Shown here: positions 1 through 8,985 of the stretch, in pieces
Layout of the letters: each line of letters begins with the position of its first letter
Numbering within the stretch: the stretch's first letter is position 1
NCBI RefSeq assembly: GCF_003863365.1
Contig: NZ_RQXT01000014.1
Location: 1-64,000 of the forward strand
DNA: 64,000 bases
Reading direction: 5' to 3'
Source of the DNA: Mesorhizobium tamadayense
GTDB taxonomy: Bacteria; Pseudomonadota; Alphaproteobacteria; Rhizobiales; Rhizobiaceae
Position numbers and translations under genes: made by a program
The notes under the pieces: model-generated
Databases searched by the model: none
Seen by the model: the letters and a program-made list of their open reading frames with translations, nothing else
Told to the model about the DNA's origin: nothing

Positions 1-1
1 C

Positions 2-826
2 GTGGAGGACACGCGCCGGGCGCGCCTGTCGGCAAAGGCTGATGCGATCCTGACGCTGAGTGGGATCGGCATTGCCTTTGGCGGCGTTACCGCGCTGAGG
101 GATGTCGACCTCGAGGTCAAGAGCGGCGAGATCCGCGTGGTCATCGGCCCCAACGGCGCCGGCAAATCCTCGCTGATCAATATCATCAGCGGCCTCTACC
201 ACGCCGACCACGGCACGATTGCGATCGACGGACAGCCATTTGCCCGGGTGCCGGCGAACCGCTTGGCGCGACTGGGCGTTGCACGAACCTTCCAAAACCT
301 GGCGCTGTTCGGCGGGCTTTCGGTGCGTGACAACATCGCGTCCGGCCGCGTCCACACCAGGCGCGCCAGTTTTGTCGAACACATTGCAGGCCTGCCACGC
401 GCCCGGCGCGAGGATGCGGTGATCGCCGAAAAGGCCGATCCGATGGTCGCCTTCCTGCATCTCGAGGCCGTCGCCGACCGGCTGGTCGCGACGCTGCCCT
501 ATGGCCTGCAGAAGCGGGTCGAACTCGCCCGCGCGCTGGTCGCCGAGCCGAAGATAGTGCTGCTCGACGAGCCGATGGCCGGCATGACGGCGACCGAGAA
601 GGCCGAGATGGCCGGCTTCGTGCGTGCGGCGCGCGACCGGCACGGCGTCACCATCATCCTGATCGAGCACGATATCGGTGTGGTCATGGGCCTCTCCGAC
701 CGCGTCGCCGTGCTCGACTACGGCCGCAAAATCGCCGACGGCACGCCGGCCGAAGTGCGCGCCGATCCGGAAGTGATCCGGGCCTATCTCGGCACCGCCG
801 AAGGCGAAGACGGCGAGGGCATCTGA
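2..826 (+). CDS. livG: LivG-like ABC transporter ATP-binding protein
   Basis: This is one of the two ATPase subunits of a branched-chain-amino-acid-type (HAAT) importer at the cytoplasmic face of the inner membrane. The 274-residue product has a Walker A motif GPNGAGKS at about residues 49-56 and a Walker B stretch IVLLDEP near residue 183, followed by the extended LivG-type C-terminus ending near IRAYLG. The GTG at position 2 is the first possible start, so the true start could lie upstream of the window. The stop overlaps the start of livH by one base (TGATG), so the genes are coupled. Because SfnB- and SsuD-like genes follow in the same operon, the substrate may be an organosulfur compound rather than an amino acid; that is inference. 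Confidence 0.9.
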   Translation: MEDTRRARLSAKADAILTLSGIGIAFGGVTALRDVDLEVKSGEIRVVIGPNGAGKSSLINIISGLYHADHGTIAIDGQPFARVPANRLARLGVARTFQNLALFGGLSVRDNIASGRVHTRRASFVEHIAGLPRARREDAVIAEKADPMVAFLHLEAVADRLVATLPYGLQKRVELARALVAEPKIVLLDEPMAGMTATEKAEMAGFVRAARDRHGVTIILIEHDIGVVMGLSDRVAVLDYGRKIADGTPAEVRADPEVIRAYLGTAEGEDGEGI

Positions 827-1722
827 TGAGCTACTATGATTTTCTCTTCGTCATCGAGGTGCTGGTCGGCGGCTTGCTGTCCGGCGTCATGTACTCGCTC
901 GTCGCCATCGGTTTCGTGCTGATCTACAAGACGTCGGGCGTGCTGAACTTCGCGCAAGGGTCAATGGTGCTGTTCGCGGCGCTCACCTTTGTCAGCCTGG
1001 TCGAACGCGGCATCCCGTTTGCCCTTTCGCTGCTGATCACCTTCGCGGTCATGGTTGCGCTGGGCTTCACCATCGAGCGGACCGTGCTCAGGCCACTGGT
1101 CAATCGCTCGCCGATGACGCTGTTCATGGCCACGCTTGGCCTGTCCTACATCATCGAGGGTGCTGCCCAGCTGATCTGGGGCACGCAGGTGCATGGGCTC
1201 GATCTCGGCATCGACGACACGCCCTTCGAGGTCGGCGGCATCCTGATCTCGTCGTTCGACCTTCTGGCGGCAGGCATTGCCGCGGCGATGGTCGCGGGCT
1301 TGAGCGCATTCTTCTACTGGACCCGGATCGGGCTGGCGTTTCGCGCCGTCGCCGACGACCAGTTCGCGGCACTTGCCGTCGGACTGCGGCTGCCCCGGAT
1401 CTGGGGAACGGTGTGGACGGCCGCGGGGTTCGTGGCGGTTGTTGCGGGACTGCTGTGGGGCGCGCGCCTCGGCGTCCAGTTCTCACTGTCGCTGATCGTG
1501 CTGAAGGCACTGCCGGTGCTGGTGCTTGGCGGCTTTGATTCCATCCTTGGCGCCATCGTCGGCGGCCTCATCATCGGCGCCAGCGAGAAGCTCGCCGAGG
1601 TCTATCTCGGACCCTTCGTCGGCGGCGGCATTGAAGGCTGGTTCGCCTATGCGCTGGCGCTGGTCGTGCTGCTGGTGCGCCCCTCTGGCCTGTTCGGCCA
1701 GAAAACCGTCGAGAGGGTCTGA
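826..1722 (+). CDS. livH: LivH-like ABC transporter permease
   Basis: This 298-residue inner-membrane permease has about eight hydrophobic segments and the LivH hallmark GVMYSLVAIGFVLIYK followed by LNFAQG near residues 20-48. It pairs with LivM to form the translocation pore of the HAAT-type importer. The ATG at 826 overlaps the upstream livG stop, and livM starts four bases after its own stop, so it sits in the middle of a tight operon. The length is normal for LivH. Confidence 0.92.
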   Translation: MSYYDFLFVIEVLVGGLLSGVMYSLVAIGFVLIYKTSGVLNFAQGSMVLFAALTFVSLVERGIPFALSLLITFAVMVALGFTIERTVLRPLVNRSPMTLFMATLGLSYIIEGAAQLIWGTQVHGLDLGIDDTPFEVGGILISSFDLLAAGIAAAMVAGLSAFFYWTRIGLAFRAVADDQFAALAVGLRLPRIWGTVWTAAGFVAVVAGLLWGARLGVQFSLSLIVLKALPVLVLGGFDSILGAIVGGLIIGASEKLAEVYLGPFVGGGIEGWFAYALALVVLLVRPSGLFGQKTVERV

Positions 1723-1725
1723 CCG

Positions 1726-2763
1726 ATGGCCGTGCAAGCGCTCGATGCCTCAAGGGCTCCAATCGACTGGCAGAAGTTCGCGCTGCCGGCCGTGCTGATC
1801 GTCGTCGCTTACGGCCTGATCCCGGCCTATGCGTCGAGCTATCTGGTCGAGGCGATCCTGCTGCCGTTCCTGGCGCTCAGCCTTGCAGCGGTCGGTCTCA
1901 ACCTCTTGACCGGCTATTGCGGCCAGCTCTCGCTCGGCTCTTCCGCCTTCATGGCGGTAGGGGCTTTCGCCGCCTATAATTTCAACCTGCGGGTCGAAGG
2001 ACTGCCGCTGGCAGTGACCATGATCCTGGCCGGGATTTCGGCCGCCGGCATCGGCGTCGTGTTTGGATTGCCGAGCCTGCGGCTGCGCGGCTTCTATCTC
2101 GCTGTCTCGACGCTTGCCGCCCAGTTCTTCGTGCAGTGGGCGCTGACCAAGTTCGGCTGGTTCTCCAACGACAATCCGTCCGGGGTGATTTCGGCGCCGC
2201 GTATGGCCGTGGCGGGATTTTCGCTCGACGGCGCCACCGGCCGCTACCTGCTGTCGGTCACCGCGGTCATCGCACTGACGGCGCTGGTCTGGCGGCTGGT
2301 CAATAGCGCCACCGGCCGCAATTTCATCGCCGTGCGCGACAATGAAACCGCGGCACGCGTCATCGGCGTGCCGGTGCTGAGGACCAAGCTTCTGGCGTTC
2401 GCCATCTCGTCCTTCATCATCGGCGTCGCCGGCGTGCTGTGGGCCTTCACCTATCTACGCACAGTAGAGCCGGCCGGCTTCAATCTCGACCGCTCGTTCC
2501 AGATCCTGTTCATCATCATCATCGGCGGGCTGGCATCGATACGCGGCGCCTTTCTGGGGGCGGCGTTCATCGTCGTCTTTCCGCTTTTTCTGTCCCGGTT
2601 CGGCGCCTTCGTGTTCGGCGGCCTGTTCGATTCGGGTGTGCTCGACATGAGCCAGCGCATCGTGCTCGGCGCCCTCATCATCATTTTCCTCATCGCGGAA
2701 CCGAACGGGCTGTCGGCGCTCTTCGACCGCCTGAAACGACGGATCGGCTCAAGGTCCAGCTGA
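1726..2763 (+). CDS. livM: LivM-like ABC transporter permease
   Basis: This 345-residue protein is the second permease of the importer. It has around ten hydrophobic helices and the LivM-type sequence LNLLTGYCGQLSLGSSAF near residue 60, plus the cytoplasmic loop RDNETAARVIGV near residue 205 that contacts the ATPases. The C-terminal IAEPNGL is typical of the family. The ATG follows the livH stop by three bases. A 52-bp spacer with a good ribosome-binding site (CAGGAGA) then leads to the binding-protein gene. Confidence 0.92.
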   Translation: MAVQALDASRAPIDWQKFALPAVLIVVAYGLIPAYASSYLVEAILLPFLALSLAAVGLNLLTGYCGQLSLGSSAFMAVGAFAAYNFNLRVEGLPLAVTMILAGISAAGIGVVFGLPSLRLRGFYLAVSTLAAQFFVQWALTKFGWFSNDNPSGVISAPRMAVAGFSLDGATGRYLLSVTAVIALTALVWRLVNSATGRNFIAVRDNETAARVIGVPVLRTKLLAFAISSFIIGVAGVLWAFTYLRTVEPAGFNLDRSFQILFIIIIGGLASIRGAFLGAAFIVVFPLFLSRFGAFVFGGLFDSGVLDMSQRIVLGALIIIFLIAEPNGLSALFDRLKRRIGSRSS

Positions 2764-2815
2764 GCGCCGCTCGACATCCTCCCCTCACGGACCACAACCT
2801 CAGGAGACGCAGCAT

Positions 2816-4147
2816 ATGACCTTCTTTAGTCACCTACGAAAAGCGGCGATCGCTACGGCCTTCGTCCTCGGCGCGACGGCGGTTCACGCCGACGAACAAT
2901 ATTTTCCCCTGCAGAGCTACCGCGTCGGCCCCTATGCCGCTGGCGGCACCGGCTTCTTCGGCGGCTTCATCGACTACCTCAACCTGATCAACATCCGCGA
3001 CGGCGGCGTCAACGGCGTCAAGCTGACCTGGAGCGAGGGCGAGACGCAGTATGAGGTCGAAAAGGGTGTCGAGGTCTATGAGCGGCTGAAGAGCAATCCC
3101 GGCATCGCCGCCTGGAACCCGCTCTCGGTCGGCATCGCCTATGCCATGATCGACCGCATCACCGACGACAAAGTGCCGCTGATCACTATCAACCATGGCC
3201 GCACCGACACCACCGACGGGCGCGTGTTTCCTTACGTCTTTCCGCTGCTGCTCAATCCCTACAGCGAGACCTCCGGCATCGTGAACTACATCGCCTCCAA
3301 GGAAGGCGGCCTGGACAAGCTCAAAGGCAAGAAGATCGTGGTGCTCTATCACGGCTCGCCCTACGGCAAGGAGACGATCCCGATCTATGAATTGCTTTCG
3401 CAGAAATACGGCTTTGAGCTGTCGCAGATCGAGGTTCCGCATCCCGGCAACGAACAGCAGGCGCAGTGGCTGACGATCCGTCGCGAGCATCCCGACTATG
3501 TGGTGCTGCGCGGCTGGGGCGTGATGAACCCGGTTGCGCTCAAGACTGCGCAGAAGACCGGCTTCCCGGCCGATCACATCGTCGGCAATGTCTGGTCGAA
3601 TTCGGAAGAGGACGTCATCCCCGCGGGCGACGCCGCCAAGGGCTACACCGCCATCACCACCCAGGCGTCGGGCGAGCAGTATCCGGTGGTCCAGGAGATC
3701 GTCAAAACGGTCTACGGCGCCGGCAAGGGCAATCTCGAGGACAAGAGCCGCATCGGCTCCGTCTACCACAATCTCGGCATCGTCAACGGCATCCTCAATG
3801 TCGAGGCGGTTCGCATCGCGCAAGTGAAGTTCGGCAATCGCACCCTGACCGGTGATGAAGTGCGCTGGGGTGTCGAGCATCTCAAGCTCGATCCGGCACG
3901 CGTCGAGGCGCTCGGCGCCAAGGACCTGTTCCACTCGATCAATGTCTCCTGGGACAATCACGAAGGTGATGGCTACGTGACCTTCCAGCAGTGGGACGGC
4001 AAGAAGTGGAACGTCGTCTCCGACTGGATCGCACCCGACTGGAAGCTGCTGCGCCCGATCATCGAGAAGTCGTCCGAGGCCTATGCCAAGGAAAAGGGCC
4101 TCAAGATCCGCACGGCTGAAGACGCCGAAGCGGTGGTGAGCAACTGA
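2816..4147 (+). CDS. Periplasmic substrate-binding protein of the HAAT importer
   Basis: This 443-residue protein has a classic signal peptide with cleavage expected after AVHA near residue 25, so the mature protein is periplasmic. Its body fits the Peripla_BP_6/LivK group, which captures ligand and delivers it to LivHM. It is longer than typical LivK (about 370 residues), like the binding proteins of aromatic or organosulfur HAAT systems. A strong Shine-Dalgarno (AGGAGA) precedes the ATG. Its place between transport genes and a sulfonate monooxygenase suggests an organosulfur ligand, which is inference. The long antisense reading frame here is a codon-bias shadow. Confidence 0.88.
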   Translation: MTFFSHLRKAAIATAFVLGATAVHADEQYFPLQSYRVGPYAAGGTGFFGGFIDYLNLINIRDGGVNGVKLTWSEGETQYEVEKGVEVYERLKSNPGIAAWNPLSVGIAYAMIDRITDDKVPLITINHGRTDTTDGRVFPYVFPLLLNPYSETSGIVNYIASKEGGLDKLKGKKIVVLYHGSPYGKETIPIYELLSQKYGFELSQIEVPHPGNEQQAQWLTIRREHPDYVVLRGWGVMNPVALKTAQKTGFPADHIVGNVWSNSEEDVIPAGDAAKGYTAITTQASGEQYPVVQEIVKTVYGAGKGNLEDKSRIGSVYHNLGIVNGILNVEAVRIAQVKFGNRTLTGDEVRWGVEHLKLDPARVEALGAKDLFHSINVSWDNHEGDGYVTFQQWDGKKWNVVSDWIAPDWKLLRPIIEKSSEAYAKEKGLKIRTAEDAEAVVSN

Positions 4148-4159
4148 TCCCGATATAAG

Positions 4160-4183
4160 GCGGCCGGCCTTCGGGCCGGCCGC
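4160..4183 (+). terminator. GC-rich hairpin between binding-protein gene and livF
   Basis: A perfect 10-bp stem (GCGGCCGGCC paired with GGCCGGCCGC) with a TTCG tetraloop lies 12 bp after the binding-protein stop. There is no T-run after it, so it is more likely a 3' mRNA-stabilising or partial attenuation hairpin, which would raise binding-protein mRNA relative to livF, than a full terminator. Confidence 0.6.
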
Positions 4184-4211
4184 GCCACCTTGCCCTCGAA
4201 CGGAGCGATCC

Positions 4212-4712
4212 ATGTCCAGCCCGGAAATCCTGTCGGTCAGTCGCGTGGAGGCCGTCTACAATGGCGCCATCGCCGCCCTGCATGGTGTCGACCTGGCGGT
4301 CGGCAAAGGCGAGATCGTCGCGCTGCTCGGCTCCAACGGCGCCGGCAAGACGACGCTGCTGCGCGCCGTGTCCAATCTCCTGCCGGCCGAGCGCGGCACG
4401 GTTACCGCCGGCCGGATCAGCTTCGACGGCGAGGATGTCTCCAGGGCGAGCCCCTCGCACCTCGTCCGCAAAGGCCTGGTCCAGGTCCTTGAGGGCCGGC
4501 ATTGTTTCCGCTCGCTGACGGTCGAGGAGAATCTCCTGACCGGCGCGCTCGGGCGTTCGTCATCGCGCAACGGCGTCAAGGCTGACCTCGAGCGTGTCTA
4601 TGCGCTATTCCCGAGGCTTCTCGAGAAACGGCGTACGCGGTCCGGCCTCACCTCCGGCGGCGAACAGCAGATGACGGCGATCGGCCGCGGGCTGATGTCG
4701 CGGCCGAAACTC
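4212..4712 (+). pseudogene. livF: livF, 5' part (split by IS element)
   Basis: This is the N-terminal 167 codons of the second ATPase of the importer. Walker A GSNGAGKTT lies near residue 39 and the family signature SGGEQQM near residue 152. The reading frame runs into the insertion sequence after codon CTC at 4710-4712 and would end there in unrelated residues. The rest of the gene (Walker B onward) resumes in frame at 6245. The break falls just before Walker B, so neither half can hydrolyse ATP alone. The importer would be non-functional unless another LivF substitutes or the element excises precisely. Confidence 0.9.
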
Positions 4713-5018
4713 TTATATGGGGATGGTCAACTACAAACGGGCATCACGTCGACATTGTCATGTACCTCCGGGGCAATCCGTAGATCCCCATTCGATGAGT
4801 CCGTATGCGTGACGCGGTTCGCGAACGAACCCAGTCCACCTTATATTCGGTCAGGGCGCATGCACCTGTTCCATGATCCCGCTTGCGGCGGATTCGGACC
4901 CAAGAGACGAAACCATTCTTCAGCAGCGGCTGTTTGAGGCCATGAGTTTCGTCGGTTCGTCTACCGAGGATCTGCCAGGCCTGATCGGTCCTGGGAGATT
5001 GTTATGATCGATTGGCGT
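4713..5018 (-). ncRNA. Candidate bridge RNA / seekRNA of the IS110 element
   Basis: This 306-bp stretch between the transposase stop and the element end has no convincing reading frame. In IS1111-type elements the non-coding region downstream of the transposase encodes the guide RNA that pairs with target and donor. On the transposase strand it contains CGAAACTCAT (complement of 4942-4951), identical to the ten bases spanning the reconstructed livF insertion point. TTATAT at 4841-4846 also matches the element's first bases. RNA boundaries and folding were not determined. Confidence 0.5.
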
Positions 5019-6176
5019 CTACGCTGATGGTTTCGTCAGGAGAGCTCCTTCTATAACGACTCCGGCGTTCACGTATTTCCACAGCGCAACAAGCAGTTTC
5101 CGAGCGAGGGCGATGATCGCCGTCTTCTTGTACCGGCCACCATTCTGGATGACTCGCGCCCTGAACCACTGGCTGAGTGCCGAATTGGGTTGATGGCGCA
5201 CCCAGAGCCACGCAACCTGGACAAGCGTCGACCGGAGCCTAGGATTGCCGGACTTCGAGACTCCCTGCTCGCAATTAATCTGCCCACTTTGCCAGGGCGT
5301 TGGCACCAAACCAGCGTAGGCGGCAACCTGTCGTCGATTGTCAAACTTGCGCGACAATCCCTCAGACCACAGGACGGCCGCGAACTCCGGACCTATTCCC
5401 TTGAGGCTGAGCAGCAGGGCCGGTGTTGGCTCATCTGCCGCGACGAGCAAGGCGTCGCGTGCCTCTTCAACATCCTTGATCTGCTGGATCAGCAACTCGA
5501 TGCGATCAAGCTCGCGGCTGATCTGCGCCATGAGCGCTGGCGGCAGTGGACGCCCATCTCCGGTAATGAGCGCGTCGAGGCATTTGCGTCGATCGCCTTT
5601 CAACGGTTCGTATCCGGACACACCTTGGCTGAACAAAAGGCCCTTTATCCTGTTGACGTGCCTGATCCGCTCGTTCGTCAGCGCCTTCCGCTCCCGCACC
5701 AACCGGCGACGGTCTTCCTCCTCCGGCGTTGGCACTCGCAACATCGCGCAAACCCGAGGCTCGCCGCGGCTGTAGGCCAACAACGATCGAACCAGTGCTT
5801 CCCCGTCAATCCTGTCGGTCTTGGCCCGCCGGCGGCGACGCGATGTGGCAATGGATGCTGGGTCCACGACATAACTCTCGATGCCTTCGCGTTCGAGGAC
5901 CCGATGTATCCAGAATCCATCCAGACCAGCTTCCTGGATTGATATGACCCGGAAACTCTGCCCTGTCCGCACTTCCGCCTTTCGTTGCAGCTCTGCGAAG
6001 TGATCGAGCAAACCCGGAATGTCGCCCCCCGACACGAGGTGTCTCGACATTCTCTCGCCCCCACCTGGCGAAAGCGAAGTCACGAGCCATTTTGAACGAG
6101 ACAGTTCCAACGAGACAAATATTGCGGCAAGATCGACGCGGATAGCGGCCGGGGCTTTGGTGGTGTTGGCTTGCAT
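5019..6176 (-). CDS. IS110-family transposase
   Basis: The 385-residue enzyme has the two-part IS110 layout. An N-terminal RuvC-like DEDD domain carries AKTDRIDGEAL near residue 117, and a C-terminal Transposase_20 domain (from about residue 250) carries GIGPEFAAVLWSE, AAYAGLVPTPWQSG and the SKSGNPRLR motif holding the conserved serine. The first acidic position lies in SLELS near residue 37, where glutamate replaces the usual aspartate. The length is within the family range, and the gene looks intact. Members of this family recombine with guide RNA and leave no target duplication. Confidence 0.92.
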   Translation of the reverse strand: MQANTTKAPAAIRVDLAAIFVSLELSRSKWLVTSLSPGGGERMSRHLVSGGDIPGLLDHFAELQRKAEVRTGQSFRVISIQEAGLDGFWIHRVLEREGIESYVVDPASIATSRRRRRAKTDRIDGEALVRSLLAYSRGEPRVCAMLRVPTPEEEDRRRLVRERKALTNERIRHVNRIKGLLFSQGVSGYEPLKGDRRKCLDALITGDGRPLPPALMAQISRELDRIELLIQQIKDVEEARDALLVAADEPTPALLLSLKGIGPEFAAVLWSEGLSRKFDNRRQVAAYAGLVPTPWQSGQINCEQGVSKSGNPRLRSTLVQVAWLWVRHQPNSALSQWFRARVIQNGGRYKKTAIIALARKLLVALWKYVNAGVVIEGALLTKPSA

Positions 6177-6244
6177 GCTGACCTCCAGGTGATGTTTGGC
6201 GACTTCACTCTGGCAGAGCGCTGGTCGCCTTCCATCCCCATAGG

Positions 6245-6532
6245 ATCTTCGTACTGGACGAGCCGTCGATGGGGCTGGCGCCGCTGATCGTCGACGAGAT
6301 TTTTGGCGCTTTGAAGCGGCTCAATCGGGACGAAGGTCTTTCGATCCTTGTCGCCGAGCAGAATTCGGCGGTGGCGCTGAAATATGCCGACCGCGCCATC
6401 GTGCTCGAAAACGGAAAAAGCGTGCTGGAAGGCTCGGCTGCCGACCTGCGCCAGCGCGACGACATCAAGACCTACTATCTCGGCGGCGCGCCGCTTCCAC
6501 CGCAACATTTTCCCAAGGAGGCAGCAGCATGA
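6245..6532 (+). pseudogene. livF: livF, 3' part
   Basis: This is the C-terminal 95 codons of the split livF, beginning IFVLDEPSMGLAP, that is Walker B and the following D-loop. The H-loop region is absent here as a histidine; the equivalent is LVAEQNS, as in LivF proteins. Joined to the 5' part it gives a 262-residue protein, the expected LivF size. An ATG at 6269 could start a short product, but it would lack Walker A. The stop overlaps the next gene by four bases (ATGA), so livF originally coupled translation to the SfnB-like gene. Confidence 0.88.
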
Positions 6533-7776
6533 CCATCCAATCCAAGCAGCCGTCCGACGCGCGCGTCGCCGTGCCCCCGGTCGAGCGCCCATCGGCAAAG
6601 GCGCATGTCATCAAGACCGCCTCCGAGGCGATCGCGGTGGCGGAAAAACTGGCCGCTGAATTCGCCAAGGAGGCGTCAAAGCGGGACCGCGAGCGCATCT
6701 GGCCGAAGGAAGAACTCGATGCGTTTTCGCAGAGCGGCCTGTGGTCGATCAACGTGCCCAAAGCCTATGGCGGGCCGGAGCTCTCCTATGTGACGCTGTC
6801 GAAGGTGATTACGATCATCTCGGCGGCCGATCCGTCGCTCGGCCAGATACCGCAGAACCATCTCGGCGTCGTCGCCGCCATCCGCACCGTCTCCGACGAG
6901 GCACAGAAGCAGCTGCTGTTCGCCGAGGTCTTGTCCGGCACCCGCTTCGGCAATGCGTTCTCCGAGTACGGCTCCAAGCGTGCCGCCGACTTCGAAACCA
7001 AGTTTGTCGACGCCGGCGACCATGTCGTCGTCAACGGCCAGAAATTCTATTCGAGCGGTGCGCTGCTCGCCCATCTGGTGCCGATCGTGGCGCTGGATGA
7101 CGAGGGCCGCGCCTGGTACGCCATCGCCGATCGCGGCGCGCCCGGACTGACGGTGATCGACGACTGGTCGAGCTTCGGCCAGAAGACGACGCTGTCCGGT
7201 ACCGTCCTGCTCGACAATGTGAAGGTGCCGAAGACGCATCTCGTCCCCGGCTACAAGGGTTACGACAGGCCGACGGCCGACGGCGCCATCTTCCAGATCA
7301 TCCAGGCCGCGGTAGACCTCGGCATCGCCAAGGCGGCGATCGACGAAACCGTCAGCTTCGTGCGCACCAAGTCGCGCGCGTGGATCGACAGCGGCGTCGA
7401 TCATGCATGGCAGGATCCCTATACCATCCAGGCTATCGGCGACCTTCGCCTGCGAGCCAATGCGGCCGAGGCGGTTTTGGAAAAGGCCGGCCTTGCGGTC
7501 GATCGCGCCGTGGCCGACCCGAACGAGAAGACCGTCGCGGAAGCACAGATCGCGGTTGCCGAATCCAAGATACTCACCACCGAGATCGCCATCAACGCCA
7601 CCAACAAACTGTTCGAGCTGGCCGGCACGCGATCCACACTGGCCGAGCACAATCTCGACCGCCACTGGCGCAATGCCCGCACCCACACGCTGCACGACCC
7701 GGTGCGCTGGAAATTCGCGATCTTGGGCAATTACTACCTGAACGACGTCAACCCGCCGTTCCATGCCTGGAGCTGA
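6529..7776 (+). CDS. sfnB: SfnB-family sulfur acquisition oxidoreductase
   Basis: This 415-residue flavoprotein belongs to the acyl-CoA-dehydrogenase fold and resembles SfnB and DszC, which act on reduced organosulfur compounds with FMNH2 from a separate reductase. The N-terminal helical domain has WPKEELDAFSQSGLW. The middle domain contains GNAFSEYGSK and HVVVNGQKFYSSGALLAH near residues 145-185. The C-terminal RHWRNARTHTLHDPVRWK is a strong SfnB/DszC signature. It lies between the transport genes and SsuD and starts within the livF stop. Its exact substrate cannot be read from sequence. Confidence 0.88.
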   Translation: MTIQSKQPSDARVAVPPVERPSAKAHVIKTASEAIAVAEKLAAEFAKEASKRDRERIWPKEELDAFSQSGLWSINVPKAYGGPELSYVTLSKVITIISAADPSLGQIPQNHLGVVAAIRTVSDEAQKQLLFAEVLSGTRFGNAFSEYGSKRAADFETKFVDAGDHVVVNGQKFYSSGALLAHLVPIVALDDEGRAWYAIADRGAPGLTVIDDWSSFGQKTTLSGTVLLDNVKVPKTHLVPGYKGYDRPTADGAIFQIIQAAVDLGIAKAAIDETVSFVRTKSRAWIDSGVDHAWQDPYTIQAIGDLRLRANAAEAVLEKAGLAVDRAVADPNEKTVAEAQIAVAESKILTTEIAINATNKLFELAGTRSTLAEHNLDRHWRNARTHTLHDPVRWKFAILGNYYLNDVNPPFHAWS

Positions 7777-7809
7777 GCGCCAAGGTCGTCACGTCACAAA
7801 GGACTTTTT

Positions 7810-8985
7810 ATGAGCACTGCCACCCCCGACAGGATCAAGGTCCTGTGGTTTCTTCCAACACACGGCGACAGCCGCTATCTCGGCACCTCCGAGGGCGGCA
7901 GGGCAGTCGACCTGCCTTATCTCACCCAGGTCGCCAAGGCGGCCGACGCGATCGGCTACTATGGTGCGTTGCTGCCGACCGGGCGCAGTTGCGAGGACAG
8001 CTGGGTGGTGGCGTCGGCGCTGGCGCCGCTGACGCAACGGCTGCGCTTTCTCGTTGCGGTCCGTCCGGGGCTGCAATCTCCGACGCTTGCAGCACGCATG
8101 ACCTCGACGCTCGACCGTATTTCCGGCGGGCGCCTGCTCATCAACGTGGTCACCGGCGGCGATCCGGTCGAGAACAAGGGCGACGGCATCTTCCTCAGCC
8201 ATGACGAGCGCTATGAGGTGACGCGGGAATTCCTCGACATCTACAAGGCGGTGCTGCGCGGCGAAACCGTCGCTTTCGAAGGCAAGCATTTCCGCATCGA
8301 AGACGGACGGCTGCTGTTCCCGCCGGTGCAGACGCCGCACCCGCCGCTCTATTTCGGCGGCTCGTCGGAATCGGCCAACGCGGTCGCCGCCGAGCAGATC
8401 GACAAATACCTGACCTGGGGCGAGCCGCCGGCGGACGTCGCGGCAAAGGTTGACCATGTGCGCGGCCTTGCCGAGAAGGCCGGCCGCGAAGTGAGCTTCG
8501 GCATCCGATTGCATGTCATCGTCCGCGAAACCAATGACGAGGCTTGGGCTGATGCCGACCGCCTGATCAGCCGCCTCGACGATAAGACGATCGCCGAGGC
8601 GCAGAAGGTTTTCGCGCGCATGGATTCCGTCGGCCAGTCGCGCATGAGCCGGCTGCATGGCGGCCGTCGCGACAAGCTCGAAATCAGTCCGAACCTATGG
8701 GCCGGTGTCGGCCTGGTTCGCGGCGGCGCCGGCACCGCCTTGGTCGGCGATGCGGCCGCCGTGGCGGAACGGATCGAGGAATACCGGAGCATTGGCATCG
8801 ATACCTTCATCCTGTCCGGCTATCCGCATCTGGAGGAGGCCTATCGCTTCGGCGAACTGGTGTTGCCGTTGTTGCCGCTCGATCATGAAATCTCGACACG
8901 AGCGACGGCCGTGAACATGGGGCCCTTCGGCGAAACGGTGGCCGGCGACCATCGGCCGTCGGCGCTGCGCGCGAGTCAGTCTTGA
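7810..8985 (+). CDS. ssuD: FMNH2-dependent alkanesulfonate monooxygenase (SsuD-like)
   Basis: The 391-residue product is a bacterial-luciferase-fold monooxygenase that releases sulfite from alkanesulfonates using FMNH2 and oxygen. It has the family motif GRSCEDSW with the conserved cysteine at residue 61, INVVTGGDP near residue 116, and a C-terminal [15 protein letters not shown] segment. It is close to the size of E. coli SsuD (381 residues) with a slightly longer tail. The reduced flavin is probably supplied by the flavin reductase encoded three genes on. The stop overlaps the TTG start of the next gene. Confidence 0.92.
   Translation: MSTATPDRIKVLWFLPTHGDSRYLGTSEGGRAVDLPYLTQVAKAADAIGYYGALLPTGRSCEDSWVVASALAPLTQRLRFLVAVRPGLQSPTLAARMTSTLDRISGGRLLINVVTGGDPVENKGDGIFLSHDERYEVTREFLDIYKAVLRGETVAFEGKHFRIEDGRLLFPPVQTPHPPLYFGGSSESANAVAAEQIDKYLTWGEPPADVAAKVDHVRGLAEKAGREVSFGIRLHVIVRETNDEAWADADRLISRLDDKTIAEAQKVFARMDSVGQSRMSRLHGGRRDKLEISPNLWAGVGLVRGGAGTALVGDAAAVAERIEEYRSIGIDTFILSGYPHLEEAYRFGELVLPLLPLDHEISTRATAVNMGPFGETVAGDHRPSALRASQS

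Larger units (their letters stand above)
4713..6244 (-). mobile_element. IS110-family (IS1111-type) insertion sequence inside livF
   Basis: The 1532-bp element is defined by exact reconstruction of livF: codon CTC ending at 4712 joins codon ATC beginning at 6245, giving ...RPKL-IFVLDEP.... The ends carry an 11-bp inverted repeat, TATGGGGATGG at 4716-4726 and its complement at 6232-6242. These sit two to three bases inside the boundaries, and subterminal repeats are characteristic of the IS1111 subgroup. No target duplication is apparent. One DEDD-type transposase gene fills the minus strand, with about 300 bp of non-coding DNA downstream of it. Confidence 0.9.

Noticed and set aside
2834..4213. 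459-codon minus-strand open frame opposite the binding-protein gene
   Set aside because: It is a codon-bias shadow: the plus strand has a signal peptide, ribosome-binding site and family match; the antisense product has no domain.
6676..7764. 362-codon minus-strand frame opposite the SfnB-like gene
   Set aside because: It is the antisense of a well-supported flavoprotein gene, with no start signal or family.
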